Part shown: positions 17,155 through 26,196 of the stretch, in pieces
Layout of the letters: each line of letters starts with the position of its first letter
Numbering within the stretch: position 1 is the first letter of the stretch
From: an uncultured Paracoccaceae bacterium
Lineage (GTDB): Bacteria; Pseudomonadota; Alphaproteobacteria; Rhodobacterales; Rhodobacteraceae
Length of the DNA: 64,000 nucleotides
Assembly: GCA_947493145.1 (NCBI GenBank)
Contig: CANLPZ010000001.1
Span: forward strand, 1,268,501 to 1,332,500
Reading direction: 5' to 3'
The notes under the pieces: generated by a model
Seen by the model: only the letters and a program-made list of their open reading frames with translations
Database searches by the model: none
What the model was told of the DNA's origin: nothing
Translations under genes and position numbers: made by a program

Positions 17155-17766
17155 GTGGCAAACTATCTTTACAAAAACGATCTTCCTGATGAATTAGATC
17201 TTGGACCTGTCGTCGCAATTGACTGCGAAACTATGGGATTAAACCCGCACCGCGATCGGCTTTGCGTTGTGCAAATGTCAGGCGGTGATGGAAACGCCCA
17301 TTTGGTTCAGGTGGAAATCGGACAAACCAAAGCACCAAACCTGTGTGCAATGTTGGAAAACCCTGAAGTTTTAAAACTGTTTCACTTCGGACGATTTGAC
17401 ATCGCAGCTATGCTGAATGCGTTTGGTGCTGTCACAGCGCCTGTGTATTGCACAAAAATCGCATCGAAACTGGTTCGCACCTATACAGACCGTCATGGAT
17501 TGAAAAACTTGCTGCAAGAATTGATCGGTGTCGATATTTCCAAACAACAACAATCCAGCGATTGGGGTGCACCCGAACTGACTGAAGCACAACTTGACTA
17601 CGCAGCCTCCGATGTTTTGTACCTTCATCAACTCCGCGACAAGCTTAACGACCGGTTGGTTCGCGAGGGGCGCATGGAAACCGCCCAAGCTTGTTTTGAT
17701 TTTCTTCCAACCCGTGCGAAGCTTGACCTCGCTGGATGGCCAGACATTGACATCTTTGCGCACTAA
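17155..17766 (+). CDS. rnd: Ribonuclease D, short form
   Basis: A 203-residue 3'-to-5' exoribonuclease of the DEDDy type acting on tRNA and small RNA ends. The DEDD residues appear in AIDCETMGL (D23, E25), in HFGRFDIAA and in LDYAASDVLYL. The HRDC domain of longer RNase D is absent, as usual in Rhodobacterales. The frame is open upstream to 16954, but homologues begin MANxL; the matching codon is a GTG at 17155 with AGTGGAAA upstream. Another GTG at 17143 is possible. Its TAA overlaps the ATG of the next gene by one base, making it first in an LPS operon. Confidence 0.85.
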   Translation: MANYLYKNDLPDELDLGPVVAIDCETMGLNPHRDRLCVVQMSGGDGNAHLVQVEIGQTKAPNLCAMLENPEVLKLFHFGRFDIAAMLNAFGAVTAPVYCTKIASKLVRTYTDRHGLKNLLQELIGVDISKQQQSSDWGAPELTEAQLDYAASDVLYLHQLRDKLNDRLVREGRMETAQACFDFLPTRAKLDLAGWPDIDIFAH

Positions 17767-18728
17767 TGAACCAGACGTCACATATCGAAACAGGAAAGCG
17801 GGTCGTCGACCAAGAAGCAGCTTCGCTCGAAAAATTACGCGAAACAATAGGCGAGGATTTTTCACAAGCGGTTGATTTGATCCTATCGGCGAAGGGTCGG
17901 TTGATTATTTCTGGCATGGGAAAATCAGGGCATATCGCACGCAAGATTGCCGCCACTTTTGCCAGCACTGGCACACCCGCGCATTTTGTTCACCCCGCAG
18001 AAGCGAGCCACGGCGATTTGGGAATGCTTGCCAAAGGCGACGTCGCGTTGGTCCTGTCCAACTCTGGCGAAACGCCAGAATTGGTCGATGTTGTCGCGCA
18101 TACCCGCCGATTTCAAATTCCTTTAATCGGTGTTGCAAGCAACCCAGATTCGAGTTTGATCAAGCAGTCTGATGTTGCGTTGATCTTGCCCAAAACAACC
18201 GAAGCCTGCCGCACGGGAATCGTCCCAACAGTTTCGACCACCATGACCTTGGCACTTGGCGATGCGCTTGCAATCGCGTTGATGGAACACCGTGATTTCA
18301 CACCCGAAAATTTCCGCGAATTTCATCCAGGCGGAAAACTTGGGTCTCATCTGACAAAAGTTCGGGATCTAATGCATTTGGCGAACGATGTTCCGCTAAC
18401 TTCAGCGTCCTCTGACATGAGCGAAACTTTGCGCGAAATCAGTGCAAAAGGGTTCGGTATTGTTGGCATTATCGACAATAATGCCCATCTTAGCGGTGTA
18501 ATAACCGACGGAGACCTTCGTCGAAATCTTGACGGGCTGATGGAAATGCGTGCCGACGACATCATGACAAAATCGCCACGTACCGTTGCGCCAACAGCGC
18601 TAGCGGAGGAAGCGGTTGCAATCATGAATGAAAAACAAATCACCTGCTTATTCGTTGTTGACCCGTCCGATAACAAAGTTGCTGGGATTTTGCATATTCA
18701 CGACTGTCTGCGCGCCGGCATTGGCTAA
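17766..18728 (+). CDS. kdsD: Arabinose-5-phosphate isomerase (KpsF/GutQ family)
   Basis: A 320-residue enzyme converting ribulose-5-phosphate to arabinose-5-phosphate, the first step to Kdo. The SIS sugar-isomerase domain (about 30-180) has IISGMGKSGHIARKIAATF, a Ser-rich LVLSNSGETPE and the HPGGKLG that ends the domain. Two CBS domains fill residues 205-320. It starts at the base where rnd ends (TAATG). It lies directly before lptC, lptA and lptB, so Kdo production and LPS transport are co-transcribed. kdsB is elsewhere in this window; kdsC is not seen. Confidence 0.93.
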   Translation: MNQTSHIETGKRVVDQEAASLEKLRETIGEDFSQAVDLILSAKGRLIISGMGKSGHIARKIAATFASTGTPAHFVHPAEASHGDLGMLAKGDVALVLSNSGETPELVDVVAHTRRFQIPLIGVASNPDSSLIKQSDVALILPKTTEACRTGIVPTVSTTMTLALGDALAIALMEHRDFTPENFREFHPGGKLGSHLTKVRDLMHLANDVPLTSASSDMSETLREISAKGFGIVGIIDNNAHLSGVITDGDLRRNLDGLMEMRADDIMTKSPRTVAPTALAEEAVAIMNEKQITCLFVVDPSDNKVAGILHIHDCLRAGIG

Positions 18729-18730
18729 GT

Positions 18731-19345
18731 ATGGCCCATTTTGACAACCGATATTCCCAATTCATCGCATGGTTTAAGATTTTGCTGCCAGTTGCGGCGT
18801 TGGCATTGCTGTCAACCATGTTTTTGTTTTCTGGAAAATCGGCGCCGTCTAATTCAATTCCATATTCTGAAGTCGATATTGAATCTGTTGCCCGCGAACA
18901 GCGTATGGCCGCCCCGCTATTTGCCGGTGTATCCGAAGATGGACGGTCATTCGTTATTTCCGCTGCACAAGCACAACCAGACGATAGCAATGCTGATGTA
19001 ATCGTCGCCAGCACCGTTGAATCATCCATCCAATCGCCGGCAGGTGACACGATAGATATAAAAGTTGGACAAGCGCGAATAAACGGCAAAAATCAAACAG
19101 CCGTGTTTTCGAGCGGTGCTTCTGTGAACACATCCACAGGTTATGAAATTACGACGCCAGAAATCTATGCCAATTTCGAAACCAACCGAATGGAAACCAG
19201 CGATTCCGTGATGGCAAATGGTCCATTAGGGCAACTTACCGCCGGAAAGTTGGTCATCGAATCAACAGCTGGTGGCAAAGATCTGCGACTGTTGTTCACA
19301 GATGGTGTAAAAATTGTATATTCACCCGCAAACGGAACGGAATAA
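18731..19345 (+). CDS. lptC: LPS export protein LptC
   Basis: A 204-residue bitopic inner-membrane protein. A short cytoplasmic stretch is followed by one membrane helix (about 15-37) and a periplasmic beta-jellyroll that hands LPS from the LptBFG extractor to LptA. Sequence is poorly conserved in the family, so the call rests on topology, length, and position between kdsD and lptA. It starts two bases after the kdsD stop. LptF/LptG and LptD are not in the window. Confidence 0.85.
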   Translation: MAHFDNRYSQFIAWFKILLPVAALALLSTMFLFSGKSAPSNSIPYSEVDIESVAREQRMAAPLFAGVSEDGRSFVISAAQAQPDDSNADVIVASTVESSIQSPAGDTIDIKVGQARINGKNQTAVFSSGASVNTSTGYEITTPEIYANFETNRMETSDSVMANGPLGQLTAGKLVIESTAGGKDLRLLFTDGVKIVYSPANGTE

Positions 19346-19346
19346 C

Positions 19347-19832
19347 ATGACCAAATTGAAGTGCCTTCTCCTAATATTGATCTTTTTGCCAAGCTTTTCC
19401 TTTGCGCAGGGGACAAATATCGCACTTGGCGGGTTGGACGTTGACGCGACCGCGGCGATTGAAATTGCCTCTGACAATTTGGCCATCGATCAAGCCACTG
19501 GTCGAGCGGAATTCAATGGAAATGTTGTAATCGGCCAAGGGGCGCTTCGGCTAAGTGCGAACAAGGTGCTTGTGACATACAACGCTGATGGGTCTGAAAT
19601 TTCAAAACTCGAAGCCTTTGGCGGCGTGACATTTGTTACTGCGACGGACGCCGCAGAAGCCAATTCGGCGATCTATTCACTGCAAAATGAAACAATCGTT
19701 TTGACAGGTGATGTTTTACTGACCCAAGGCGCAAGCGCGATATCGGCAAATGAAATGGTGATTAATCTGAAAACGGAAACCGCTCAAATGAATGGTCGTG
19801 TTCGGACAATCCTTCAACAGAGCGGAAACTAA
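19347..19832 (+). CDS. lptA: LPS transport periplasmic bridge protein LptA
   Basis: A 161-residue exported protein with a clear signal peptide (cleavage likely after the SFA at 18-20). The remainder is the OstA-like beta domain: ASDNLAIDQATGRAEFNGNVVI and the repeating pattern of short beta strands around QNETIVLTGDVLLTQG. LptA oligomers bridge LptC to LptD across the periplasm. I chose the ATG at 19347, one base after the lptC stop; the open frame begins earlier inside lptC. The next gene, lptB, starts on its last stop base. Confidence 0.9.
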   Translation: MTKLKCLLLILIFLPSFSFAQGTNIALGGLDVDATAAIEIASDNLAIDQATGRAEFNGNVVIGQGALRLSANKVLVTYNADGSEISKLEAFGGVTFVTATDAAEANSAIYSLQNETIVLTGDVLLTQGASAISANEMVINLKTETAQMNGRVRTILQQSGN

Positions 19833-20590
19833 TGGCCACGCCCGAATTGACGGTAACTGACGGCGACGTCGGATTGAAAATCCTAAACCTTCGTAAGTCA
19901 TACAAAAAACGAGTGGTTATTCGCGACGTCAGTATGGAACTGGGACGCGGCGAAGCAGTTGCCTTGTTGGGTCCAAACGGATCGGGCAAAACGACTTGTT
20001 TTTATTCTATCGCGGGGCTTGTCACTGCCGAAGGCGGGCGCGTCATTATTGACGGTCGTGATGTCACAGCATTACCAATGTATCGCCGCGCAAAACTTGG
20101 TATCGGATATTTGCCGCAAGAAATGTCGATTTTTCGTGGGATGTCCGTCGAAGACAACATTGCGTCGATCCTTGAAGTTGCACTGAAAAACCGTCGCGAG
20201 CGGCAACGTCGGCTTGAAGAGCTGCTGTCTGAATTTTCTATTGAACATCTGCGCCGCGCGCCAGCGTTGGCCCTGTCTGGTGGTGAACGGCGGCGGGCCG
20301 AAATTGCTCGTTGTTTGGCGGCAGGCCCCAAATACGTGTTATTGGACGAACCATTTGCCGGCGTTGATCCGATCGCAGTTGGGGAAATTCGCGAGCTCGT
20401 TGCCAAGTTGAAAACCAAAGGGATTGGCGTTTTAATCACGGACCATAACGTGCGTGAAACGCTGGAAATTGTTGATCGCGCATATATTTTGCACGATGGA
20501 AAAGTTCTAAAAAGCGGCACAACAGACGAAGTTGTACGCGACGAAAACGTGAAACGCGTGTATCTGGGACAAAATTTCAACGTTACCTAA
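19832..20590 (+). CDS. lptB: LPS export ABC transporter ATPase LptB
   Basis: A 252-residue ATPase powering LPS extraction. It has Walker A GPNGSGKTT (47-55), ABC signature LSGGERRRAEIARCLA, Walker B YVLLDEPFAGVDP and the H-loop DHNVRETL, all close to other LptB proteins; the family usually has GPNGAGKTT, so the Ser is a mild variation. It overlaps the lptA stop by one base. It is the last gene of the rnd-kdsD-lptC-lptA-lptB run; a 256-bp structured gap separates it from hpf. Confidence 0.95.
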   Translation: MATPELTVTDGDVGLKILNLRKSYKKRVVIRDVSMELGRGEAVALLGPNGSGKTTCFYSIAGLVTAEGGRVIIDGRDVTALPMYRRAKLGIGYLPQEMSIFRGMSVEDNIASILEVALKNRRERQRRLEELLSEFSIEHLRRAPALALSGGERRRAEIARCLAAGPKYVLLDEPFAGVDPIAVGEIRELVAKLKTKGIGVLITDHNVRETLEIVDRAYILHDGKVLKSGTTDEVVRDENVKRVYLGQNFNVT

Positions 20591-20846
20591 CCAATTGTTA
20601 ATTCAAGAACATTTCTATTTCTCTGAAACAACGGAAAAAGAAATCCCATTGACATTTGGGGGCAACTTGTCGCCAAATAGGGTCAATGAAAGACTCATTT
20701 GTCACCACAAACGATTTTTTGGCGCTTGGTTCAGAGCGCCTCATCGCTTGCAACCGACAAACATTTTTCCACACGCTTTTCTCTTTCTGAACGCCAGGCT
20801 GGTTCGCCAGTTTTTGGGTATTCGAAAAGCATTTTAAGGAGACGTT
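20591..20846 (+). promoter_or_regulatory. Structured gap lptB-hpf with three hairpins
   Basis: Hairpin 1 spans 20648-20687: ATTGAC and ATTTGG pair with CCAAAT and GTCAAT. Hairpin 2 is GGCGCT (20721-20726) with AGCGCC (20735-20740). Hairpin 3 is CTGG-TTCG-CCAG followed by five T (20799-20815), a short intrinsic-terminator-like element 32 bp before hpf. A TTGACA at 20649-20654 could be a -35 box, but its -10 partner is weak. An AAGGAG ribosome site precedes hpf. In E. coli rpoN occupies this position between lptB and hpf; it is absent here. Confidence 0.45.
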
Positions 20847-21419
20847 ATGCGTTATCAAATCAGTGGTCAGCAAATCGATATTGGCGAAGCCCTACAAACA
20901 CACGTTCGAGGTGAGCTCGACGAAATGATCAATAAGTATGCACAACGACCGACTGATGCGAACGTAATTTTTTCCAAACAAGCCCATGAATTTATGTGTG
21001 AATCGACGGTTCATTTATCCACGGGGCTGACCGTACAGGCCAAAGCTACGGCGACCGAAATCTATTCGGCATTTGACGGATGCTCAGCGAAAATGGACAA
21101 GCAACTTCGTCGATACAAGCGGCGGTTGCGCGACCATCACAAAGAACGTGCCGTTCCAGTTGAACTTTCTGCTGCTGGCTCTTATATCCTCGCATCAAGG
21201 GAAGTCGCTGACGAATCGGAACCAGATACGTTGCAGCCAATGATCATTGCTGAAATGGAAACTAAAATTCCATCCGTTTCAGTAGGAGAGGCCGTAATGC
21301 AAATGGAACTTTCTGGTTCTTCTGTTTTGGTTTTCCGAAACGAACGGAACAATGGGGTCAATGTTGTCTATCGTCGTGATGACGGAAACGTTGGCTGGAT
21401 CGACCCCAAAGGGAACTAA
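20847..21419 (+). CDS. hpf: Ribosome hibernation promoting factor, long form
   Basis: A 190-residue protein that inactivates ribosomes in starvation by pairing 70S particles. The N-terminal S30AE domain (about 1-100) starts MRYQISGQQIDIGEAL. The C-terminal dimerisation domain (about 130-190) has KIPSVSVGEAVMQMELSG, VFRNERNNGVNVVYRRDDGNVG and the family end WIDP. It has a strong AAGGAG site and its own probable promoter in the structured leader. The downstream gap to ptsN is 39 bp, so hpf and ptsN are likely co-transcribed, as in many proteobacteria. Confidence 0.95.
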   Translation: MRYQISGQQIDIGEALQTHVRGELDEMINKYAQRPTDANVIFSKQAHEFMCESTVHLSTGLTVQAKATATEIYSAFDGCSAKMDKQLRRYKRRLRDHHKERAVPVELSAAGSYILASREVADESEPDTLQPMIIAEMETKIPSVSVGEAVMQMELSGSSVLVFRNERNNGVNVVYRRDDGNVGWIDPKGN

Positions 21420-21458
21420 CTTAGGCAACGGAAACGCCAGTTTTCGAGTAGGAAAATA

Positions 21459-21923
21459 ATGGAACTGTCAGACATCCTCGTACCGGATGCCGTGAAACTT
21501 GTTTCCGGCGCTTCCAGTAAAAAACGCTTGTTCCAAAGCCTAAGCGAAGTTGCTGCATCGATCCACGGGGTCGATGCGCTTCAGATCTGCCACGCATTGC
21601 AGGACCGTGAAAACCTTGGGCCGACTGGCGTTGGCAATGGTGTTGCTTTACCGCACGCGCGTTTGCCAGAAATCGAAAACGTATTTGGCGTATTCTTTCG
21701 TTTGGATAACCCACTGGATTTTGATGCGGTCGATAAACAACCCGTGGATTTGGTGTTTGGCTTATTTGCGCCTGAAAATGCTGGCGTAGAACACCTAAAA
21801 GCACTCGCTTTGGTGAGCCGAACTCTGCGGGATCGAAATATTTGTTCCAAACTTCGCGCAAACGCAGACGAAGCCGTCGTGTACACGATCCTGACCGAAG
21901 CCCCGTCGACACAAGCCGCTTAA
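21459..21923 (+). CDS. ptsN: Nitrogen PTS EIIA component PtsN
   Basis: A 154-residue EIIA-Ntr protein of the regulatory phosphotransferase chain (PtsP-PtsO-PtsN). The phosphorylated His is H66 in GVALPHARLP, followed by the FFRLDNPLDFDAVD block. It regulates rather than transports, through potassium, nitrogen and stress responses in relatives. It follows hpf, as in E. coli, but with no rpoN upstream. AGTAGGA lies upstream of the ATG. The stop shares four bases with the stop of the sulfotransferase on the other strand. Confidence 0.93.
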   Translation: MELSDILVPDAVKLVSGASSKKRLFQSLSEVAASIHGVDALQICHALQDRENLGPTGVGNGVALPHARLPEIENVFGVFFRLDNPLDFDAVDKQPVDLVFGLFAPENAGVEHLKALALVSRTLRDRNICSKLRANADEAVVYTILTEAPSTQAA

Positions 21924-23338
21924 ATTAGCGACTGCCAATCCGTAAAACCAAAGTTCATGTAATCCCGCTGATACACATCACGCGTGGCCGCTTCGATTTC
22001 GTCGTCGTAAATTTCGGCAAGACGCGTTTCCAAACTGTTTGTGTTTTCAACTGCATTTTTTGGGACGCCAATTTCGTCGCATAAGAAATCAAAATCGTGC
22101 TGCAAACGATCCTCGCGCGCGATCAAATCGGGCAACGTAAATTGCGACATACCCTGCAAAACAGCTGTTTGTGTCGCCCAATGCGCATCAATCCGAATTC
22201 CCGTTTGCCCGCCAACATTTGGTTTTAAAAATTCAAGGAATTTCAAAAACAGCTCTTTGTGTTCGTCAGATGAATAATTTTGATCATTCCAGTTTTCTGG
22301 AAAATCCATCCCATAGTTTTTTCCCAAACGTCGACGAATTTCTTTGTAACTGTTCGGACCCGTATCCAATAGCTTTTCGCAAAACGCGGCATGTGCGCGG
22401 GCAACGGGATGCCTAAGTACGGTAAAGCTGCGATGACCCGGGTTTCCTTTTTTCCACTGACGCAGATTCTTTTGTGAAAGGCCGGAATGCAAGTCACCGC
22501 CGTCCAATGCCGCCATCCAATTGATCACCTGCTGTTCAGGCCCTGAACGTATGGGCATGTACAACAAAGGTAGGTTTTCACCGGCAATCAAAGTCGGAAC
22601 AGCGGGTCCACGACGCGGTTCGAAATTCGGTGTTCGTGTCAGGTTAAACCGATCAATATTGGCAAGTGAAACTTCCATTTCGGAAAAATTTTCAACTTTT
22701 TCGGCCATCGAACTGGGGTTTTGGACTTTAAGACTTCGATCCAGTTCATCAATCTCCAACGACGATCCAAGAAACTTGGCCAAACCGTTCATGACATCTA
22801 CGTCCTGCAAATCCTCATACGCGACGTAAAACGCGGTCTGTCCAGATTTTTGTAGTGTATTCAGCAAACGCACCTGAAAATCCTGTATCGTCGCCATATG
22901 CGTTTCAAACTCAGACGGATCAAAATCGACGGCTATCGATTTACGTTTTGTAACATTTGTCAGCTTCCATTGATTGGTTTCGCGCGCAATTTTCAGCGAT
23001 ACATAACTTTCAACGGGGTTGCGGGTCAGAATGACTTTTGCACAACGCGGATCGTTAAGGATATCGTCCAATACGCGCGGATCGTGATCACTGAAAAATC
23101 GAAAACCGCCCAATCCGTCAGATTTTTTAACAACGTCCAATACAGCCCATGGATCTTTTTCACGCTGCGCTTTTGTCACACCCAACAAATCATCTTTGTT
23201 AGGATATCCGATAAACGCTGGATTAAACGCTTCGCCAAAACAACTGAGATCACCAAAGGCGTTAATATTGGTTTCTAAAAAATTTGAACCAGTCCGCATT
23301 TCTGCAAAGACAACAAAATAATCATACGCATTTGACAT
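21920..23338 (-). CDS. Two-domain sulfotransferase-like protein
   Basis: A 472-residue protein with two sulfotransferase-like halves. In the first, RTGSNF (15-20) looks like the 5'-phosphosulfate loop, and LTRNPVESYVSLK (104-116) like the 3'-phosphate binding site, resembling Stf0/NodH-type enzymes. In the second, VLRHPVARAHAAF (307-319) is a good 3'-phosphate site of the Sulfotransfer_2 type, but its expected 5' loop region (YMPIRSGPEQQ, about 260-270) is degenerate. PAPS-dependent sulfation of a glycan or lipid is inferred. It lies six bases after the GT14-like gene and ends the glycan block. Confidence 0.72.
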   Translation of the reverse strand: MSNAYDYFVVFAEMRTGSNFLETNINAFGDLSCFGEAFNPAFIGYPNKDDLLGVTKAQREKDPWAVLDVVKKSDGLGGFRFFSDHDPRVLDDILNDPRCAKVILTRNPVESYVSLKIARETNQWKLTNVTKRKSIAVDFDPSEFETHMATIQDFQVRLLNTLQKSGQTAFYVAYEDLQDVDVMNGLAKFLGSSLEIDELDRSLKVQNPSSMAEKVENFSEMEVSLANIDRFNLTRTPNFEPRRGPAVPTLIAGENLPLLYMPIRSGPEQQVINWMAALDGGDLHSGLSQKNLRQWKKGNPGHRSFTVLRHPVARAHAAFCEKLLDTGPNSYKEIRRRLGKNYGMDFPENWNDQNYSSDEHKELFLKFLEFLKPNVGGQTGIRIDAHWATQTAVLQGMSQFTLPDLIAREDRLQHDFDFLCDEIGVPKNAVENTNSLETRLAEIYDDEIEAATRDVYQRDYMNFGFTDWQSLI

Positions 23339-23344
23339 TGGAAA

Positions 23345-25042
23345 TTACTTCACCAAGTAAGGTTTTCGTTTACTTTTGGGCGCATTTTCCGGCGCACGAT
23401 CGACAGGAAAATCACCCATAAGATATGGATGCATCCCTTGGTTTTTTAGGTTTTGCAAAAATTGACCAAAGCCAGTCAAATCCACCATTTTTGGAACTTC
23501 GGCCAAACGACGAAGGTTTTTCGGGCCAATTTCATCTACGATGGTTTGCAGCGGTTCCATTGGGTTTTCGATAAATTCCGCCATTGTCCAAATTCGAATT
23601 TTCGCTTTGGCATACGATGATCGAAGCGCATACAAATGATCCGCCTCGATACGTTGCAATTCAGCCGCTTCACGACGAAGATCCGCAAAGTTGCGGTTCG
23701 TTTGGAACAATGGCACGGCCCAAGCCCCCGAAATCACGGAAATTTGGGCGTTGGGGTCTTTTGCAATCTCCCAACTGTTGTCTTGGGTATCGCGTGGCCC
23801 AAATTGGAAACACTGGCGTTCACCACGTGTATTCCAAATGAGGTTCGTCAAAAACGCACGTGCGTTATAGTCTCGCAAAGTCGCATGCGCAGACAGGGCC
23901 CCATTGTAGACATCAACGCCACCTTCAAAATGGGCTTTATCAGGTGCAAAAATATGGCCATGAACCCGCGCACCGGTGGCTTTGGCCAACCAATCTTCGA
24001 AATCCACAAACAGGTCGCTGAAACCTTCGAAGACCGAATAGGCGCCACCGGTCAGCCCATTTTCAAAACCGTCTCTGGGAAAGCGGCTTTGCATATACAA
24101 ACCTGATCGACCACGCGTTCGGCGGTCCACTGCTTTTGCAAAAATTCGATCAATCTTACCTGGATTGGGTTCTGTTTTTTTCATCGCACCTTCAGCGTCG
24201 GTTAAAAAGGCGCGGTACAAACGATCAGCCTTTGGCCAAATTTTCCGCGCAACAAAGCAATCTGATCGACGGAGAAGTTGAAGATGGTCATCGTAAAAAA
24301 TATGCGGCTTTCCCTGAAAATCGAACTTTGACAGCGTTAGCGAACGGCTTTCGATGTTCTGGGAATACTGGCGCACCAACGTTTGGAAATAGCTCTCATC
24401 AGGTATCCAAACTTTTTGGAAATACCGGTCATAAGTTTCGCGATCAGGATCCTGCAATATTGCTGACAAGGTTTGCCGCGTCAGACACCACCATTGCGAC
24501 CCCATGTGGGGAACGACACCCGGGGGAATTTTTCGCTTAAATTTAAACTTCCGTTGCAGTTCTACATATTTATCGAAAAGCTTTCTGTTGCGCTTCCACG
24601 AAAATGGAAACCGCAACGTAAACCGTTCATGGTCCAATCCGCCAACCGTCCACGGGACATCCGCAGTTGTTGCACTTTCAATAAAGTCTGTTTTCGGTCG
24701 AATGGCCAGATAATCGATAAGCTCTTGAACAGGGCGCAACGGAAGGCACGACCCAGACGCAAGGTACACATGGCGTACATCGGAAAACTCGGCCAGCATC
24801 AATTCCGATGCCGTTTGTGACGCTGCGACAATCCCCCATGTTCCCCATTCGCACCGATGCCGTTTTGTGAAACGCAGGTCGCGAACATCAGACAAAGCGC
24901 TGGAAAACGCATCAAACGTTTTTCGATCAACAGATTTATCGACGTGAATGACAACCGGACAACCGCTTGCCGCCCAATGACGCGCAACCTGTTCTGCCCT
25001 GTCAAAAGCGTTGTGAACCAGCATGACAATACCAACTGTCAT
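23345..25042 (-). CDS. GT14 (core-2/I-branching) glycosyltransferase-like protein with long C-terminal domain
   Basis: A 565-residue protein. The N-terminal half starts MTVGIVMLVHNAFDRAEQ and shows the GT14 pattern of beta-1,6-N-acetylglucosaminyltransferases: VVIHVDKSVD, HVYLASGSCLPLRP, MGSQWWCLTRQT and WIPDESYFQTL. Residues after about 310 are a separate region (GLTGGAYSVFEGFSDL, then IWNTRGERQCFQFGPRD) that I do not recognise; similar tails occur on roseobacter GT14 proteins. The ATG at 25042 overlaps the upstream gene's TGA by four bases; the frame is open 26 codons earlier. It probably acts in the cytoplasm on a surface glycan. Confidence 0.75.
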   Translation of the reverse strand: MTVGIVMLVHNAFDRAEQVARHWAASGCPVVIHVDKSVDRKTFDAFSSALSDVRDLRFTKRHRCEWGTWGIVAASQTASELMLAEFSDVRHVYLASGSCLPLRPVQELIDYLAIRPKTDFIESATTADVPWTVGGLDHERFTLRFPFSWKRNRKLFDKYVELQRKFKFKRKIPPGVVPHMGSQWWCLTRQTLSAILQDPDRETYDRYFQKVWIPDESYFQTLVRQYSQNIESRSLTLSKFDFQGKPHIFYDDHLQLLRRSDCFVARKIWPKADRLYRAFLTDAEGAMKKTEPNPGKIDRIFAKAVDRRTRGRSGLYMQSRFPRDGFENGLTGGAYSVFEGFSDLFVDFEDWLAKATGARVHGHIFAPDKAHFEGGVDVYNGALSAHATLRDYNARAFLTNLIWNTRGERQCFQFGPRDTQDNSWEIAKDPNAQISVISGAWAVPLFQTNRNFADLRREAAELQRIEADHLYALRSSYAKAKIRIWTMAEFIENPMEPLQTIVDEIGPKNLRRLAEVPKMVDLTGFGQFLQNLKNQGMHPYLMGDFPVDRAPENAPKSKRKPYLVK

Positions 25043-26145
25043 GCCCAGTTTCCTTTTGACATAAGACCCAAAATTTCCAGTTGTCTCCAATTGATGTATT
25101 TTTCGGACCACTTGCACCAAAGATCGGGATTGTCCTGCATCGCATTTGCGTAGGATTTATATTCCTGACTGTTGGCGTAGTGTTGCTTCCGTGCAAGCTC
25201 TTCTTTGGCCTTCGCACCGAACGTGTCTAAGAATTTGGTGTGAAGCAGAACGCCAGATGCTTTTTCTCCGCCAAATTCATCATACACCAAATTCAAACCA
25301 CGCGGCAAAATCGAATGTGTCGAACTGACATATGCATAGCTTTTGTCCCATTTCACCAACGGGATTTTATTGAGTGCCGGCGCGGCCTTTGGGTTGTCTT
25401 TAAAAAATGCGCGCGCGCGTGGACCACCTTGGATCCACAAGTTCCGATAAAACGGGTTCTTCGAAATTGTATAATTCCCCGCATCAAACCATGAAGCGAT
25501 TTCCAAGGGGTCTTGACCCTTGTTATATGGGGTCTGGTCGATTGGGCCTTTCGGGTACATATCCAGCAAAAATGCTCCAAAGGATCGAACTGACGACGTG
25601 TCCAGCCAATCTGTCAGCGCCTTTATCGGACGTGTATCGCAAAACGGGTAAACAAAAAATTCATCGGGATCGACAACCAAAGTCCAATGACCATGCGCAT
25701 ATTTGCGTTGCAGCCAATTTAACCAATCGACCCCAAATCCCGCACTTTTATAACTTGCATTCGTCGACCACAGCGAAACATCTGGCTGTTGTTCCAAATA
25801 TTCGCGACCACCATCATCGCTGCCATTATCGACCATGAAAAAATGACCGACACCCTTTTCGCGGTAGTATTTTAGGAAATACGGAAGCCGGACGTGTTCA
25901 TTTCTGAACGTCGAGAAAACCAAAATGTCGCCAGATTTAATCTTGTTCGTTTGGTTCGTAATGTTTGTAAGCTCGCGGCTTTTCCGCAACGCACGAATGC
26001 GAAACCGCTTGCGGCGCAATCGAAGTCGATAAGACTGAAAAACTCCCAAATCGGCACCTTTTTGTTCGGCTAAAAGAAATCGAAACGATTGGCAAACAAC
26101 ACGCGTTATCGCCTTCGGTTGTTTCAGAATCCTAAAGCTAATCAC
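25039..26145 (-). CDS. Family 2-type glycosyltransferase (Glyco_tranf_2_4), copy 1
   Basis: A 368-residue GT-A-type transferase. A basic N-terminal segment (about 40-56) precedes the catalytic region with RNEHVRLPYFLKYYREKG, VDNGSDDG (105-112) and the DxD-like VDPDEFFVYP (158-167). It is clearly paralogous to the next gene upstream: LDMYPKGP, the WIQGG/WVQGG block, STHSILP/STHSMLP and GVLLHTKFL occur in both. The start is uncertain: GTG at 26145, or a TTG at 26046 with AAGGTG five bases upstream, which would align better with the paralogue. Acceptor and donor sugars are unknown. It is coupled by ATGA to the GT14-like gene. Confidence 0.78.
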   Translation of the reverse strand: MISFRILKQPKAITRVVCQSFRFLLAEQKGADLGVFQSYRLRLRRKRFRIRALRKSRELTNITNQTNKIKSGDILVFSTFRNEHVRLPYFLKYYREKGVGHFFMVDNGSDDGGREYLEQQPDVSLWSTNASYKSAGFGVDWLNWLQRKYAHGHWTLVVDPDEFFVYPFCDTRPIKALTDWLDTSSVRSFGAFLLDMYPKGPIDQTPYNKGQDPLEIASWFDAGNYTISKNPFYRNLWIQGGPRARAFFKDNPKAAPALNKIPLVKWDKSYAYVSSTHSILPRGLNLVYDEFGGEKASGVLLHTKFLDTFGAKAKEELARKQHYANSQEYKSYANAMQDNPDLWCKWSEKYINWRQLEILGLMSKGNWA

Positions 26146-26196
26146 TTAGCATTAAAATTACGCACCAAGTAACGATAAGTAAACAGTTTTACGATT

